DNA from: an uncultured Opitutia bacterium | Lineage (GTDB): Bacteria; Verrucomicrobiota; Verrucomicrobiia; Opitutales; Opitutaceae | DNA: 33,925 nucleotides | NCBI GenBank assembly: GCA_903896015.1 | Contig: CAITWF010000105.1 | Coordinates: forward strand, 1-33,925 | Reading direction: 5' to 3' | Shown: in pieces, positions 14,891 to 23,228 of the stretch | Position numbering within the stretch: the stretch's first letter is position 1 | Layout: each line of letters starts with the position of its first letter | Position numbers and translations under genes: made by a program | Notes under the pieces: model-generated | What the model saw: the letters and a program-made list of their open reading frames with translations, nothing else | Databases searched by the model: none | Told to the model about the DNA's origin: nothing

Positions 14891-16663
14891 TCAGTAGTGC
14901 GTGTGGTTGGAGATCGTGTGCGCGCGATAGACCGGGTCGCTCTTCGCGGCGGTCGGGTTGGGCTGCGCGTTTTTGTAGCCGTAGATTCGGACCATGCCGT
15001 TGCGGCCGACGGTCACGATCTGATCGTTGCCCGTGCCCATGAAGTCGAACATGTGAAACACCTCGTCGGGAAATGCGATCGTGCCCGTGCCGTCGGGCTC
15101 GATGCGGAAGCGCTGCCAGAAAAGCGCGTTCTTCCCGTCGCCGCGGAAGTCGCCTTTGACGAAGTTCGGGTTGCCGGGGATCGGGTTGCGCGGCCAGATG
15201 TCGAGGCGGTTGCCCTGCGGATCATACCAGCGCAGCAGCGCGCCGAGCCCGCCGACATAGAACCGTGAACTCGCGACCACGACCGGCCCGGGAAAGTCGG
15301 CGCGGTAGAGGCCGGCCTCGATCTTCTGGTTATGATTCGCGAAGCGCTGCCAGAGGAGTTTGCCGGTGGTCGCATCGTACATCACCGTGCCGACATCAGA
15401 CTGGCCGGCGATGAGCTTGAGTTGACCGTCGCCGTTCAGGTCGACGATGCGGGCGGAGTCCACGTGGTCGTGATTGTCGGGGAAGAGTCCGTAGTTGTTC
15501 CAGACCTCGTGGCCGCGCGCATCGAGCATCACGTGGGACACATATACCTCGTCGATGCCGTCGCCATCGAGATCGACGGGATAGATATAGTGGCCGTGAT
15601 AATCCTTGAGCCGCGGGTGGCTGTAGGACCAGAGCAGATTGAGCGTGGGGCCGTAGGCGTTGATCGAGACGGTGCCGCCGGAATCGGTGTAGACGATGAG
15701 GCTGTCGGGATAGCCGGGGTGCAGCTTCGCGACGGCGGTGCGAAAATTATTATACACATGCGGCATCGGCTGGGTCGGCCACGGGATCTGGTGTTTGATC
15801 GCGCCGGTCGCGCCGTCATACATCGCGAGCGTTTCCTTGCCATCGATCATGGCCCAGGCGACGACCTCGGCTTTGCCATCCTGATCGAAATCCCACACGC
15901 TGCCCGGCGCCTCGAACTGGGAGCGCAGCTCGCTGCCGCCGGACGGAGCGTCGACGTGCCAGAGTTCCTTGCCGCTATTATCGAACGCGTAGGTCGAGTA
16001 ATTCGGGGTGAGAACGACGAGATCGGTTTTGCCGTCGCCGTTGAGGTCGCCGAACTTCACCCCGTCAATCGCGACGGGCAACGGATATTCCTTCAGCAGC
16101 ACGATGTCCTCGGGGTATTGCAGCGCGGCGAGATCGGATTCCTTGAGGTCGGGCCGAGGCGAGAGCAGCACGACATCGAACGCACTTCCCGGATGAATGT
16201 CGGTGAGCGTGACCTTGAGCGGGCCGCGCGGGAGCTCGAAACTGCCGCCAGATTGAAACGCGCCGCCCGGCGTCACGCCAAAGGTGCCAGCGCTGAGCTT
16301 GTCGCCGACCGAGACTTGGAACGCTCCCCCGTCCGCCAGGTTGCGCGAACGCACATAGAGGTGCCACGTGCCCGCCTGAGGGATGTCGGCCTTGGCGGAA
16401 AACGGCGTGGGCGTGGCCAGGTTGATGGCGAAGTTTTCAAACGTGAACGTCGGCGCCGGACGCGCGGCCGTCGGCGCGGGAGCCGGTCCGCGGCGTCCGC
16501 CGCCGATGCGCGGCGGACCGTTTTGCGCAGTGTCGCCCTCGGGAAGTTCGCCCAAAAACTGCGTGGCATCGAGGACCAAGATGCCCGACCGCACCGGCGC
16601 GACGGCGCGCGAAACGACGGGCAGGGAGCAGACGGACACCAAGGCGATCAAGAAAGCTTTCAT
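14891..16663 (-). CDS. secreted FG-GAP propeller protein, rhamnogalacturonan lyase-like
   Basis: A 590-residue secreted protein. After the signal peptide (about 1-20) comes a 200-residue N-terminal domain with beta-sandwich character (TFTFENFAINLATPTPF, GTWHLYVRSRNL). A calcium-binding beta-propeller then runs to the C-terminus with FG-GAP/VCBS loops DLNGDGKTDL, DFDQDGKAEV, DLDGDGIDEV and DLNGDGQLKL. The C-terminal end (VRIYGYKN... DPVYRAHTISNHTHY) resembles family 11 rhamnogalacturonan lyases. The enzymatic role is not proven, and it could instead be a binding protein. I chose the ATG at 16663, which starts the signal; the frame is open further upstream. First gene of a unit with the acetylesterase-type module. 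The open antisense frame of 598 codons is a composition artefact. Confidence 0.78.
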   Translation of the reverse strand: MKAFLIALVSVCSLPVVSRAVAPVRSGILVLDATQFLGELPEGDTAQNGPPRIGGGRRGPAPAPTAARPAPTFTFENFAINLATPTPFSAKADIPQAGTWHLYVRSRNLADGGAFQVSVGDKLSAGTFGVTPGGAFQSGGSFELPRGPLKVTLTDIHPGSAFDVVLLSPRPDLKESDLAALQYPEDIVLLKEYPLPVAIDGVKFGDLNGDGKTDLVVLTPNYSTYAFDNSGKELWHVDAPSGGSELRSQFEAPGSVWDFDQDGKAEVVAWAMIDGKETLAMYDGATGAIKHQIPWPTQPMPHVYNNFRTAVAKLHPGYPDSLIVYTDSGGTVSINAYGPTLNLLWSYSHPRLKDYHGHYIYPVDLDGDGIDEVYVSHVMLDARGHEVWNNYGLFPDNHDHVDSARIVDLNGDGQLKLIAGQSDVGTVMYDATTGKLLWQRFANHNQKIEAGLYRADFPGPVVVASSRFYVGGLGALLRWYDPQGNRLDIWPRNPIPGNPNFVKGDFRGDGKNALFWQRFRIEPDGTGTIAFPDEVFHMFDFMGTGNDQIVTVGRNGMVRIYGYKNAQPNPTAAKSDPVYRAHTISNHTHY

Positions 16664-16925
16664 GGCGAGGCGACGGCGAAACGGGATGCGGGGAACACCA
16701 AGGCCGGTGACCGAAGGCACGGGTCTGGCAGCGGAAGGGGCGTGAACCGGGCAAGACGAGGGCAACGCCAAATCAGCCCGGAAAAAATTTCCCCCGCCAG
16801 AGTCCGTCGGGCAACGGCGCGTGATCGCTCGAAGCACTCTGAGATCAGACGGCGGACGATTAATGGGGCGGCTGGGCCTGGAATCCGTGCCGCTCGCTTA
16901 AACCGCGAGCACATTTGTTCACGTT

Positions 16926-17729
16926 TTAAGGAACAGTTTCACGCGGAAGAAGTTCACGGGCGAATGCTATCCGCTGGCTGGCAAGTTCGACGAAGTTCGG
17001 ATTCAACTCAATACCGAGCCAGTTGCGCCCAAGGCTTTGGGCAACAACCGCCGTCGTGCCGGAGCCGAGGAAGGGATCGAGCACGAGGTCGCCGGGATCG
17101 CTGGCACAGGCAACGAGCTTGGCGATGAGTTCGATCGGCTTCTGGCTAGGGTGACCGCATTTCTCTTTCGATGAACCCTTGAGGCTCGGCACGCGCAGGA
17201 GGTTGGTCGCGAACTTCCCCGCAAGGAGATGCTTCATCCGGGCGTCGCGATCCTGGTAGCGCTTGTCGCGCAGGTAGGTCTCGATCTTTTCGCTGCTGTA
17301 GGGCTCCCGGACCGCGCCCTTGTGGAACTTGGGTTGGGCGCCCTTCCGCAGCACAAGAATCATCTCGTAACAGGGCGTGAAACTGTCGCGGCGCTCATTG
17401 TAGCCGACCACGCGATCCCAGATGATCAGGTCGTGAAACTGGTGCCGGCGGCAGAGCGCGGACATCAGGTGGATGAACCCGTGCTCGCGCTTGCCGAGCT
17501 GCCCGAAGATAAAACAGAGACCGTCGTCGCACAGGACGCGCATGCATTCCGCGACCCAGGTGACGCTCCACTCGACATAGTCCTCAACCGCTTTCCACTG
17601 AGTGTCCCAGTCCTGCTCCAAGAGAACGTTGCAGTAAGGCGGATCGGCAATGACCACCTGCGCGGAGTTTTCCTCCAGCTTGCGCAGCTTGGCGACGGCG
17701 TCACCGCAGATGATGTGGTTGGGCTTCAT
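16926..17729 (-). CDS. solitary DNA (adenine-N6) methyltransferase, beta class
   Basis: A 267-residue S-adenosylmethionine-dependent methyltransferase. The catalytic motif IV DPPY (D29-Y32) precedes the cofactor motif I DPFLGSGTT (218-226), the order of the beta group that methylates adenine N6 or cytosine N4; DPPY favours adenine. HPSQKP (193-198), motif X, is present. The length fits YhdJ/Hpa-like solitary enzymes, and no restriction gene adjoins it, so it probably marks DNA for regulation or host protection rather than forming a restriction system. The target site cannot be read from sequence. It lies 262 bp upstream of the propeller gene, on the same strand. Confidence 0.9.
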   Translation of the reverse strand: MKPNHIICGDAVAKLRKLEENSAQVVIADPPYCNVLLEQDWDTQWKAVEDYVEWSVTWVAECMRVLCDDGLCFIFGQLGKREHGFIHLMSALCRRHQFHDLIIWDRVVGYNERRDSFTPCYEMILVLRKGAQPKFHKGAVREPYSSEKIETYLRDKRYQDRDARMKHLLAGKFATNLLRVPSLKGSSKEKCGHPSQKPIELIAKLVACASDPGDLVLDPFLGSGTTAVVAQSLGRNWLGIELNPNFVELASQRIAFARELLPRETVP

Positions 17730-17837
17730 CTCTCGGGCTCATCGCGGAGCCGACCGCCTGAGATCCTGACCGCCGTTGTGCTTGGGTTGGACTGATTCAT
17801 GGCATGGCCGCCTGTGATCTAGCGTGCGCCCAAGCAA

Positions 17838-18023
17838 TCAGACCAACATGAAGCGCTCGCGTGGTTTGGGCGCAGAAACTGGCACGTAGATGACGCGACC
17901 ATTCGTCCAAAGTACCAAGGGCACTCCCGTCTGAGCCGAACGTGGGCGGGCCGCCGTGGCGGCAAGGCGCAGGGACCGAGCTATGGCGATGGTCAAAGGA
18001 GTATCGAATTTCGACTTCCTCAC
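17838..18023 (-). CDS. small conserved-looking protein of unknown function
   Basis: A 61-residue ORF starting at a GTG at 18023. It begins MRKSKFDTPLTIAIARSLRLA and continues with a segment TGVPLVLWTNGRVIYVP. Short proteins with this plan (a helix rich in Lys, Phe and Asp, then a 'GTPLVVWxNGKVV' hairpin) recur in bacteria next to unrelated genes. The plan resembles small antitoxin-like proteins, but I cannot assign a function. No toxin gene adjoins it. An overlapping ORF in another frame (17797-18045) has poorer character, so I reject it. It ends 108 bp upstream of the methyltransferase start. Confidence 0.5.
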   Translation of the reverse strand: MRKSKFDTPLTIAIARSLRLAATAARPRSAQTGVPLVLWTNGRVIYVPVSAPKPRERFMLV

Positions 18024-18059
18024 GTGAATCGCTTTTCGGGCGCACGGGGCTGGCGGAAT

Positions 18060-18087
18060 AAAAAAGCCGCGGCGATTAAGCCGCGGC
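18060..18087 (-). terminator. strong rho-independent terminator of nrdBA
   Basis: GCCGCGGC (18066-18073) and its perfect repeat (18080-18087) form an 8-bp hairpin with a six-base loop, followed on the minus strand by six T (18060-18065). It lies 13 bp beyond the nrdA stop. Confidence 0.88.
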
Positions 18088-18100
18088 CTGAGTTAAAACA

Positions 18101-21100
18101 TTACTGGCAGGCTTCGCACGCTTCGCCGTTTCTCATAGCCTCGATGCTGCAGGCGAGCTTCTGTTCGGCGGTGAAGGTTTTCTTGGCGGTGGCGGTCGCG
18201 GCGTCGGCCTTGACTTGCTCGACACTGTGCGTGCCGCCGGCATCGCCGCTGTTCTGGCCGCCGGCTGAGCCTTCGCTCACCGCGCCGCGCATTTCCTTTT
18301 TCACGCCGACAGTCGCCTTCTCGATGTTGGAGGCGCCGAGGCTGCGGAGGTAATACGTCGTCTTGAGGCCGACATGCCACGCCTGGCGATACATGTGCGA
18401 GAGCGTCTTCAAGTCGGGCGTCTTGATCCAGAGATTCACCGACTGCGCCTGATCGATCCACTTCTGGCGGCGGGCGGCGGCATCGATGATCCACTTGGCG
18501 TCGATGTCGAAGGCGGTCAGGTAGCGGGCCTTCAGGTCGGCGGGGATGCGATCGATGTCCTTCAGCTCGCCGTCGAAATACTTCAGGTTGTCGATCATGT
18601 CCTGATCCCAGAGGCCGCGGGCCTTGAGGTCCTTCACGAGGAAGGGATTCAGGACGATGAACTCGCCGGAGAGGTTGGATTTGACGAAGAGGTTCTTGTA
18701 GGTCGGCTCGATGCAGGGGCTCGTGGCCGTGATGTTGGATATCGTGGCGGTGGGCGCGATGGCGAGGACGTTGCTGTTGCGCATGCCGTGGGTGGCGATC
18801 TTCTGGCGGACGCCGGTCCAATCCATCTTGCCGCCGCGGGGAACCTCGACGGGCACGCCACGTTCCTTTTCAAGGAGATCGATCGTGTCCTGCGGGAGGA
18901 GGCCGCGATCCCACTTCGAACCCTTGAAGGAGGAATACGTGCCGCGCTCGGCCGCGAGATCGGAGGAGGCCTCGTAGGCGTAGAACGCGATCGCTTCCAT
19001 GGCCTCGTCGTTGAAGTCGACGGCCTCGGGCGAGGCGAAGGGAATGCCCTTCAGGTAAAGCGCGTGCGCGAGACCCATGACGCCAAGTCCAATCGGGCGG
19101 TGGCGGAGATTTGAGGTCTTGGCGGAGGGCGTCGGGTAGAAGTTGATGTCGATCACGTTGTCGAGCGCGCGGACGGCCATGCGGATGGTGTCGCGGAGCT
19201 TCGGGTGATCGATCGCGCCGTCCTTGGTGAGGTGCGACTCGAGGATAACGGAGCCGAGATTGCAGACGGCCGTCTCGTCGTTGGAGGTGTTAAGCGTGAT
19301 CTCAGTGCAGAGATTCGACGAGTGGATGACGCCGGCGTGATCCTGCGGGGAGCGGATGTTGCAGGCGTCCTTGAAGGTGATCCACGGGTGGCCGGTCTCG
19401 AAGATCATCGACAGCATTTTCTTCCAGAGCTCGAGGGCTTCGACCTTCTGGCCCTGAATCTTGCCCTTCTCGGCGAGGGCCTCGTATTCGAGGTAGCGCT
19501 TTTCGAAGGCGGCACCGTAGAGCTCGTGGAGTTCCTTCACTTCATTGGAGCGGAAAAGCGTCCACGACTGGCGGGCCTCCATGCGCTTCATGAACAGATC
19601 GGGAATCCAGTTCGCTGTGTTCATGTCGTGCGTGCGGCGGCGATCGTCGCCGGTGTTTTTGCGCAGCTCGAGAAATTCGAAGATGTCGTTGTGCCACGTC
19701 TCGAGGTAGGCGCAGCCGGAGCCCTTGCGCTTGCCGCCTTGGTTGACGGCGACGAGCTGATCGTTGTGGAGCTTGAGGAACGGGATGACGCCCTGTGACT
19801 CGCCGTTGGTGCCGGCGATGTAGGCGCCGGTGCCGCGGACGGCGGTCCACGAACCGCCGAGGCCGCCGGCCCACTTGGCGAGGAACGCGTTGTCGGCGAT
19901 GCCGCGGAGCATGATGCTCTCGATGGTATCGTCGACGTAGTAGAGATAGCAGGAGGAGAGCTGTGAGTGGAGCGTGCCGGAGTTGAACAGAGTCGGCGTG
20001 GACGAGCAGAAGCGGCGGCTCTTGTAGAGTTCGTAAAGGCCGGTGACGCGTGACTCGCGATCGCCCTTTTCATCGAGCATCAGGCCCATGGAAACGCGGA
20101 GCCAGAAGAACTGGGGCGTCTCGATGCGGCGGGACGGCTTCACCGTCTTGTCGATGATGAGGTAGCGATCGTAGAGCGTCTGGATGCCGAGGAAGTCGAA
20201 CTCGAGGTCGGCGGACGGATCGAGGGCGGCGCCGAGCTTGGCGAGGTCGAACTCAAGGAGGCGGGGGTTGAGGCGCTTGATGGCGATGCCGTGCTCGAGG
20301 TATTTCTTGAACGCGCGCTGGTGGGCGGCCTTGAGCGAGCCGATGCCATCGCGATCGATGCTCCAGCCAAGCACCTCCTCATAGATATAGGTGAGCTGGA
20401 TGCGGCCGGCGAACTTGGCGAAGTCGGCGTCCTTTTCGATCAACGTCTTCGAGTTGAGGACGATCGTTGAATCGAGGTCTTTTTGAGAAATCTGATCGTA
20501 AACGGAGCGGCGGAGCTCGGCCTCGATTTCGTCGTTGGAGAGGCAGAGCTCGAGTCCGATGCGGGCGAACTCGATGCGCTTGCGGAGATCGGCGCCGTCC
20601 CAGAAGACGTTTTCGCCGTTGGCGCGCTTGACGAGGATCATCGTGGCCTGGCCGGGGGCGGGCGTCGCGGCGGGAGCGGAGACATCGGACTCGGTGTCGA
20701 CACCGAGTTCACGGGAGGCGGCGCGCTGGGCGCGAAAAAGGATATAGGCCTCGGCAACCTTGAAGTGGCCGCCCTTCATCAACTCCTCCTGCACCATGTC
20801 CTGAATTTCCTCGATGTGGACGAAGGATTGCTTCGAGGCGTGGGCGCGCTCGGAGACGGCGCGGGTGATGCCGACGGCCGGGGCGGAGTCGCGCTGGAGG
20901 GAAAGGAAGGTCTTGCGGACGGCGATCTCGACCTTCTGCTCGCTCCACGGGACGACCTGATTGTTTCGGCGGATGACGCGGAGGGTGGAGACGGCCGCAG
21001 TGTCGCGATCGATGGAGATTTTGCGGGCGCGGTTGAGGAGGAGGCTCTTGGCGACGAAGTAGGCGTTGTTGTCGACGAGGGTCTTCTCGATCAGCTCATA

Positions 21101-21454
21101 GAGATCATTGAGGGAAATGCGGAGGGGCGTGGCGGAGTGCGTGCGGGAGAGGCCGGTGAGATTGGCGGCGACTTCGCGGCAGATGCGGGCGACCCAAGCG
21201 CGGTTGGCGTCTGTGAAGATATCCTTCTCGCCACGGGACAGGCAAACGTTAGTCAGCGCCTTGCCCAGCGTGTCGGCGACTTCGGTGAGGACGAAGCGCT
21301 CCTCGCCGTGCGGGCACAGGAGGGCGATGGCCGGGAGCTCGATCGATTCGCCGGCGAGGACATCGCGCCAGGCGAAGTGGGGTTTCTGTTCAACGGGCGT
21401 GTGTACGGTGCGCTTCAGCGCGAGATCGTGGGCGAGAGACGGATTGCTGCTCAT
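18101..21454 (-). CDS. nrdA: ribonucleoside-diphosphate reductase large (alpha) subunit NrdA
   Basis: A 1117-residue class I ribonucleotide reductase alpha subunit, which reduces NDPs to dNDPs. Catalytic residues are visible: N714-L-C716-T-E718 (radical site), C502 in SSCYLYY and C731 in AVCNLGS (redox pair), and a C-terminal C1113-E-A-C1116-Q tail for thioredoxin. STPTLFNSG and PTATISNI are the family's loops. The N-terminus is long: residues about 157-250 (VIRRNNQVVPW... EEIQDMVQEEL) and 272-365 (MILVKRANGE...) are ATP-cone regions, and 45-145 looks like a third, degenerate cone. Dual or triple cones give dATP feedback inhibition, and three cones are also reported in Chlamydia. Second gene of nrdBA, starting 173 bp after the nrdB stop. 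Confidence 0.97.
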   Translation of the reverse strand: MSSNPSLAHDLALKRTVHTPVEQKPHFAWRDVLAGESIELPAIALLCPHGEERFVLTEVADTLGKALTNVCLSRGEKDIFTDANRAWVARICREVAANLTGLSRTHSATPLRISLNDLYELIEKTLVDNNAYFVAKSLLLNRARKISIDRDTAAVSTLRVIRRNNQVVPWSEQKVEIAVRKTFLSLQRDSAPAVGITRAVSERAHASKQSFVHIEEIQDMVQEELMKGGHFKVAEAYILFRAQRAASRELGVDTESDVSAPAATPAPGQATMILVKRANGENVFWDGADLRKRIEFARIGLELCLSNDEIEAELRRSVYDQISQKDLDSTIVLNSKTLIEKDADFAKFAGRIQLTYIYEEVLGWSIDRDGIGSLKAAHQRAFKKYLEHGIAIKRLNPRLLEFDLAKLGAALDPSADLEFDFLGIQTLYDRYLIIDKTVKPSRRIETPQFFWLRVSMGLMLDEKGDRESRVTGLYELYKSRRFCSSTPTLFNSGTLHSQLSSCYLYYVDDTIESIMLRGIADNAFLAKWAGGLGGSWTAVRGTGAYIAGTNGESQGVIPFLKLHNDQLVAVNQGGKRKGSGCAYLETWHNDIFEFLELRKNTGDDRRRTHDMNTANWIPDLFMKRMEARQSWTLFRSNEVKELHELYGAAFEKRYLEYEALAEKGKIQGQKVEALELWKKMLSMIFETGHPWITFKDACNIRSPQDHAGVIHSSNLCTEITLNTSNDETAVCNLGSVILESHLTKDGAIDHPKLRDTIRMAVRALDNVIDINFYPTPSAKTSNLRHRPIGLGVMGLAHALYLKGIPFASPEAVDFNDEAMEAIAFYAYEASSDLAAERGTYSSFKGSKWDRGLLPQDTIDLLEKERGVPVEVPRGGKMDWTGVRQKIATHGMRNSNVLAIAPTATISNITATSPCIEPTYKNLFVKSNLSGEFIVLNPFLVKDLKARGLWDQDMIDNLKYFDGELKDIDRIPADLKARYLTAFDIDAKWIIDAAARRQKWIDQAQSVNLWIKTPDLKTLSHMYRQAWHVGLKTTYYLRSLGASNIEKATVGVKKEMRGAVSEGSAGGQNSGDAGGTHSVEQVKADAATATAKKTFTAEQKLACSIEAMRNGEACEACQ

Positions 21455-21523
21455 GGAGAGTGATGAAAATAAACGGCGAAGTTAACGGAAACGGAACAAA
21501 AGTGATGCGGGCGCGGATGGATC

Positions 21524-21561
21524 AAAAAGGCAGCGGTGCGCGCGCGGGGCGGCATCGCTGC
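21524..21561 (-). terminator. possible intra-operon terminator/attenuator between nrdB and nrdA
   Basis: On the minus strand GCAGCG (21556-21561) can pair with CGCTGC (21530-21535) over a roughly 20-base loop, followed by C and five T (21524-21528). It lies between nrdB and nrdA and could lower nrdA expression relative to nrdB, or be fortuitous. Confidence 0.35.
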
Positions 21562-21627
21562 GAATGAAGACGACGGTGGGGAGGAAGCGAACGAAGCAGT
21601 GTGGAACGAAAACGACCGAGCCGGGGG

Positions 21628-22713
<1,086 letters not shown>

Positions 22714-22803
22714 GGGGCCGGGAGATTTAGAGGGTGGAAAAAGGAATGGAAACCGGGTGTTTTTGACGCGCCCAAGCCCTAAGCGAACAAAAGTTGCTAG
22801 AAC

Positions 22804-22860
22804 TTGTTGACGCGTTGTTGACCACAACAGGCTGTGGTCCCTCACCGCAGTGACCACAAC
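22804..22860 (-). promoter_or_regulatory. candidate nrdBA operator: palindrome plus direct repeats
   Basis: GACCACA (22820-22826) and TGTGGTC (22833-22839) form a perfect 7-6-7 palindrome. GACCACAAC occurs at 22820-22828 and again at 22852-22860, 32 bp apart (about three helical turns). TTGTTGAC occurs at 22804-22811 and 22815-22822, 11 bp apart. It lies 90-150 bp upstream of the nrdB start. NrdR boxes are typically paired at whole-turn spacing, but the sequence does not match the NrdR consensus, so the binding protein is unknown. Confidence 0.5.
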
Positions 22861-22943
22861 CCATGGGACTCGCGGTTTCTGCCGTCAATGAGTTTGTGGC
22901 GAGAAATGTGTTAATTTTTTCGCGCGTTTTTTCTTGCCGCAAA

Positions 22944-23001
22944 ACACGAAACTTTGCACCGAGGGAAAACTTACCCCCGTTGCTCAGTGACACGAAACTT
23001 T
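22944..23001. repeat. 12-bp direct repeat upstream of nrdB
   Basis: ACACGAAACTTT occurs exactly at 22944-22955 and 22990-23001, 46 bp apart. The chance of a 12-bp exact repeat in a region this small is low. It may be a second regulatory site pair for either divergent gene. Confidence 0.5.
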
Positions 23002-23228
23002 ACCTCTGAAAACCGGACTTTCCTGCCGTTCCGACATCGGAATTTCCTGATTTTTATCAGAAAAAATCCGGGCAATTCTTCTCGTATCTGGCGCAGTTTG
23101 ACGCGGAAAGATTCACCTCGGAAAACGCGCATCAACTCGGCAAGCACACGCCCCACCTCGCGCCCGAAAACATCCGAAATCCATGGTTGGAATTCGCCAT
23201 CAGCTGCGCTTGCTAGGCGCCGCTCCGC

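Larger units (their letters stand above)
22714..23228. other. 515-bp divergent intergenic region upstream of nrdB
   Basis: The only stretch over 300 bp without a gene. It separates nrdB (minus) from the membrane-TPR gene (plus). The part near nrdB holds the 22804-22860 palindrome and direct repeats. Next comes an AT-rich section with T6-CGCGCG-T6 at 22915-22932, a 12-bp direct repeat at 22944 and 22990, and a small inverted repeat CTGAT-TTTT-ATCAG at 23047-23060. I cannot place -35/-10 boxes with confidence. A 68-codon open stretch at 23010-23213 lacks a normal start codon. Confidence 0.6.

Noticed and set aside
15332-17128. 598-codon open frame on the plus strand
   Set aside because: It is antisense to the propeller gene and runs into the methyltransferase; its residues show no recognised domain.
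20483-21463. 326-codon open frame on the plus strand over nrdA
   Set aside because: Composition shadow of nrdA, which has unmistakable catalytic motifs on the other strand.
22804-22860. Pair of NrdR boxes
   Set aside because: Spacing would fit, but the repeats do not match the AT-rich NrdR consensus, so I left the regulator unnamed.
23047-23060. CTGAT-TTTT-ATCAG inverted repeat as a terminator
   Set aside because: The stem is 5 bp and neither strand has a T-tract after it in the needed direction.
23010-23213. 68-codon open stretch just before the TPR gene, GC-rich at third positions, ending at a TAG at 23214
   Set aside because: It has no ATG or GTG, and its only TTG is near the 3' end. 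It may be a remnant or chance, and I cannot call it a gene.
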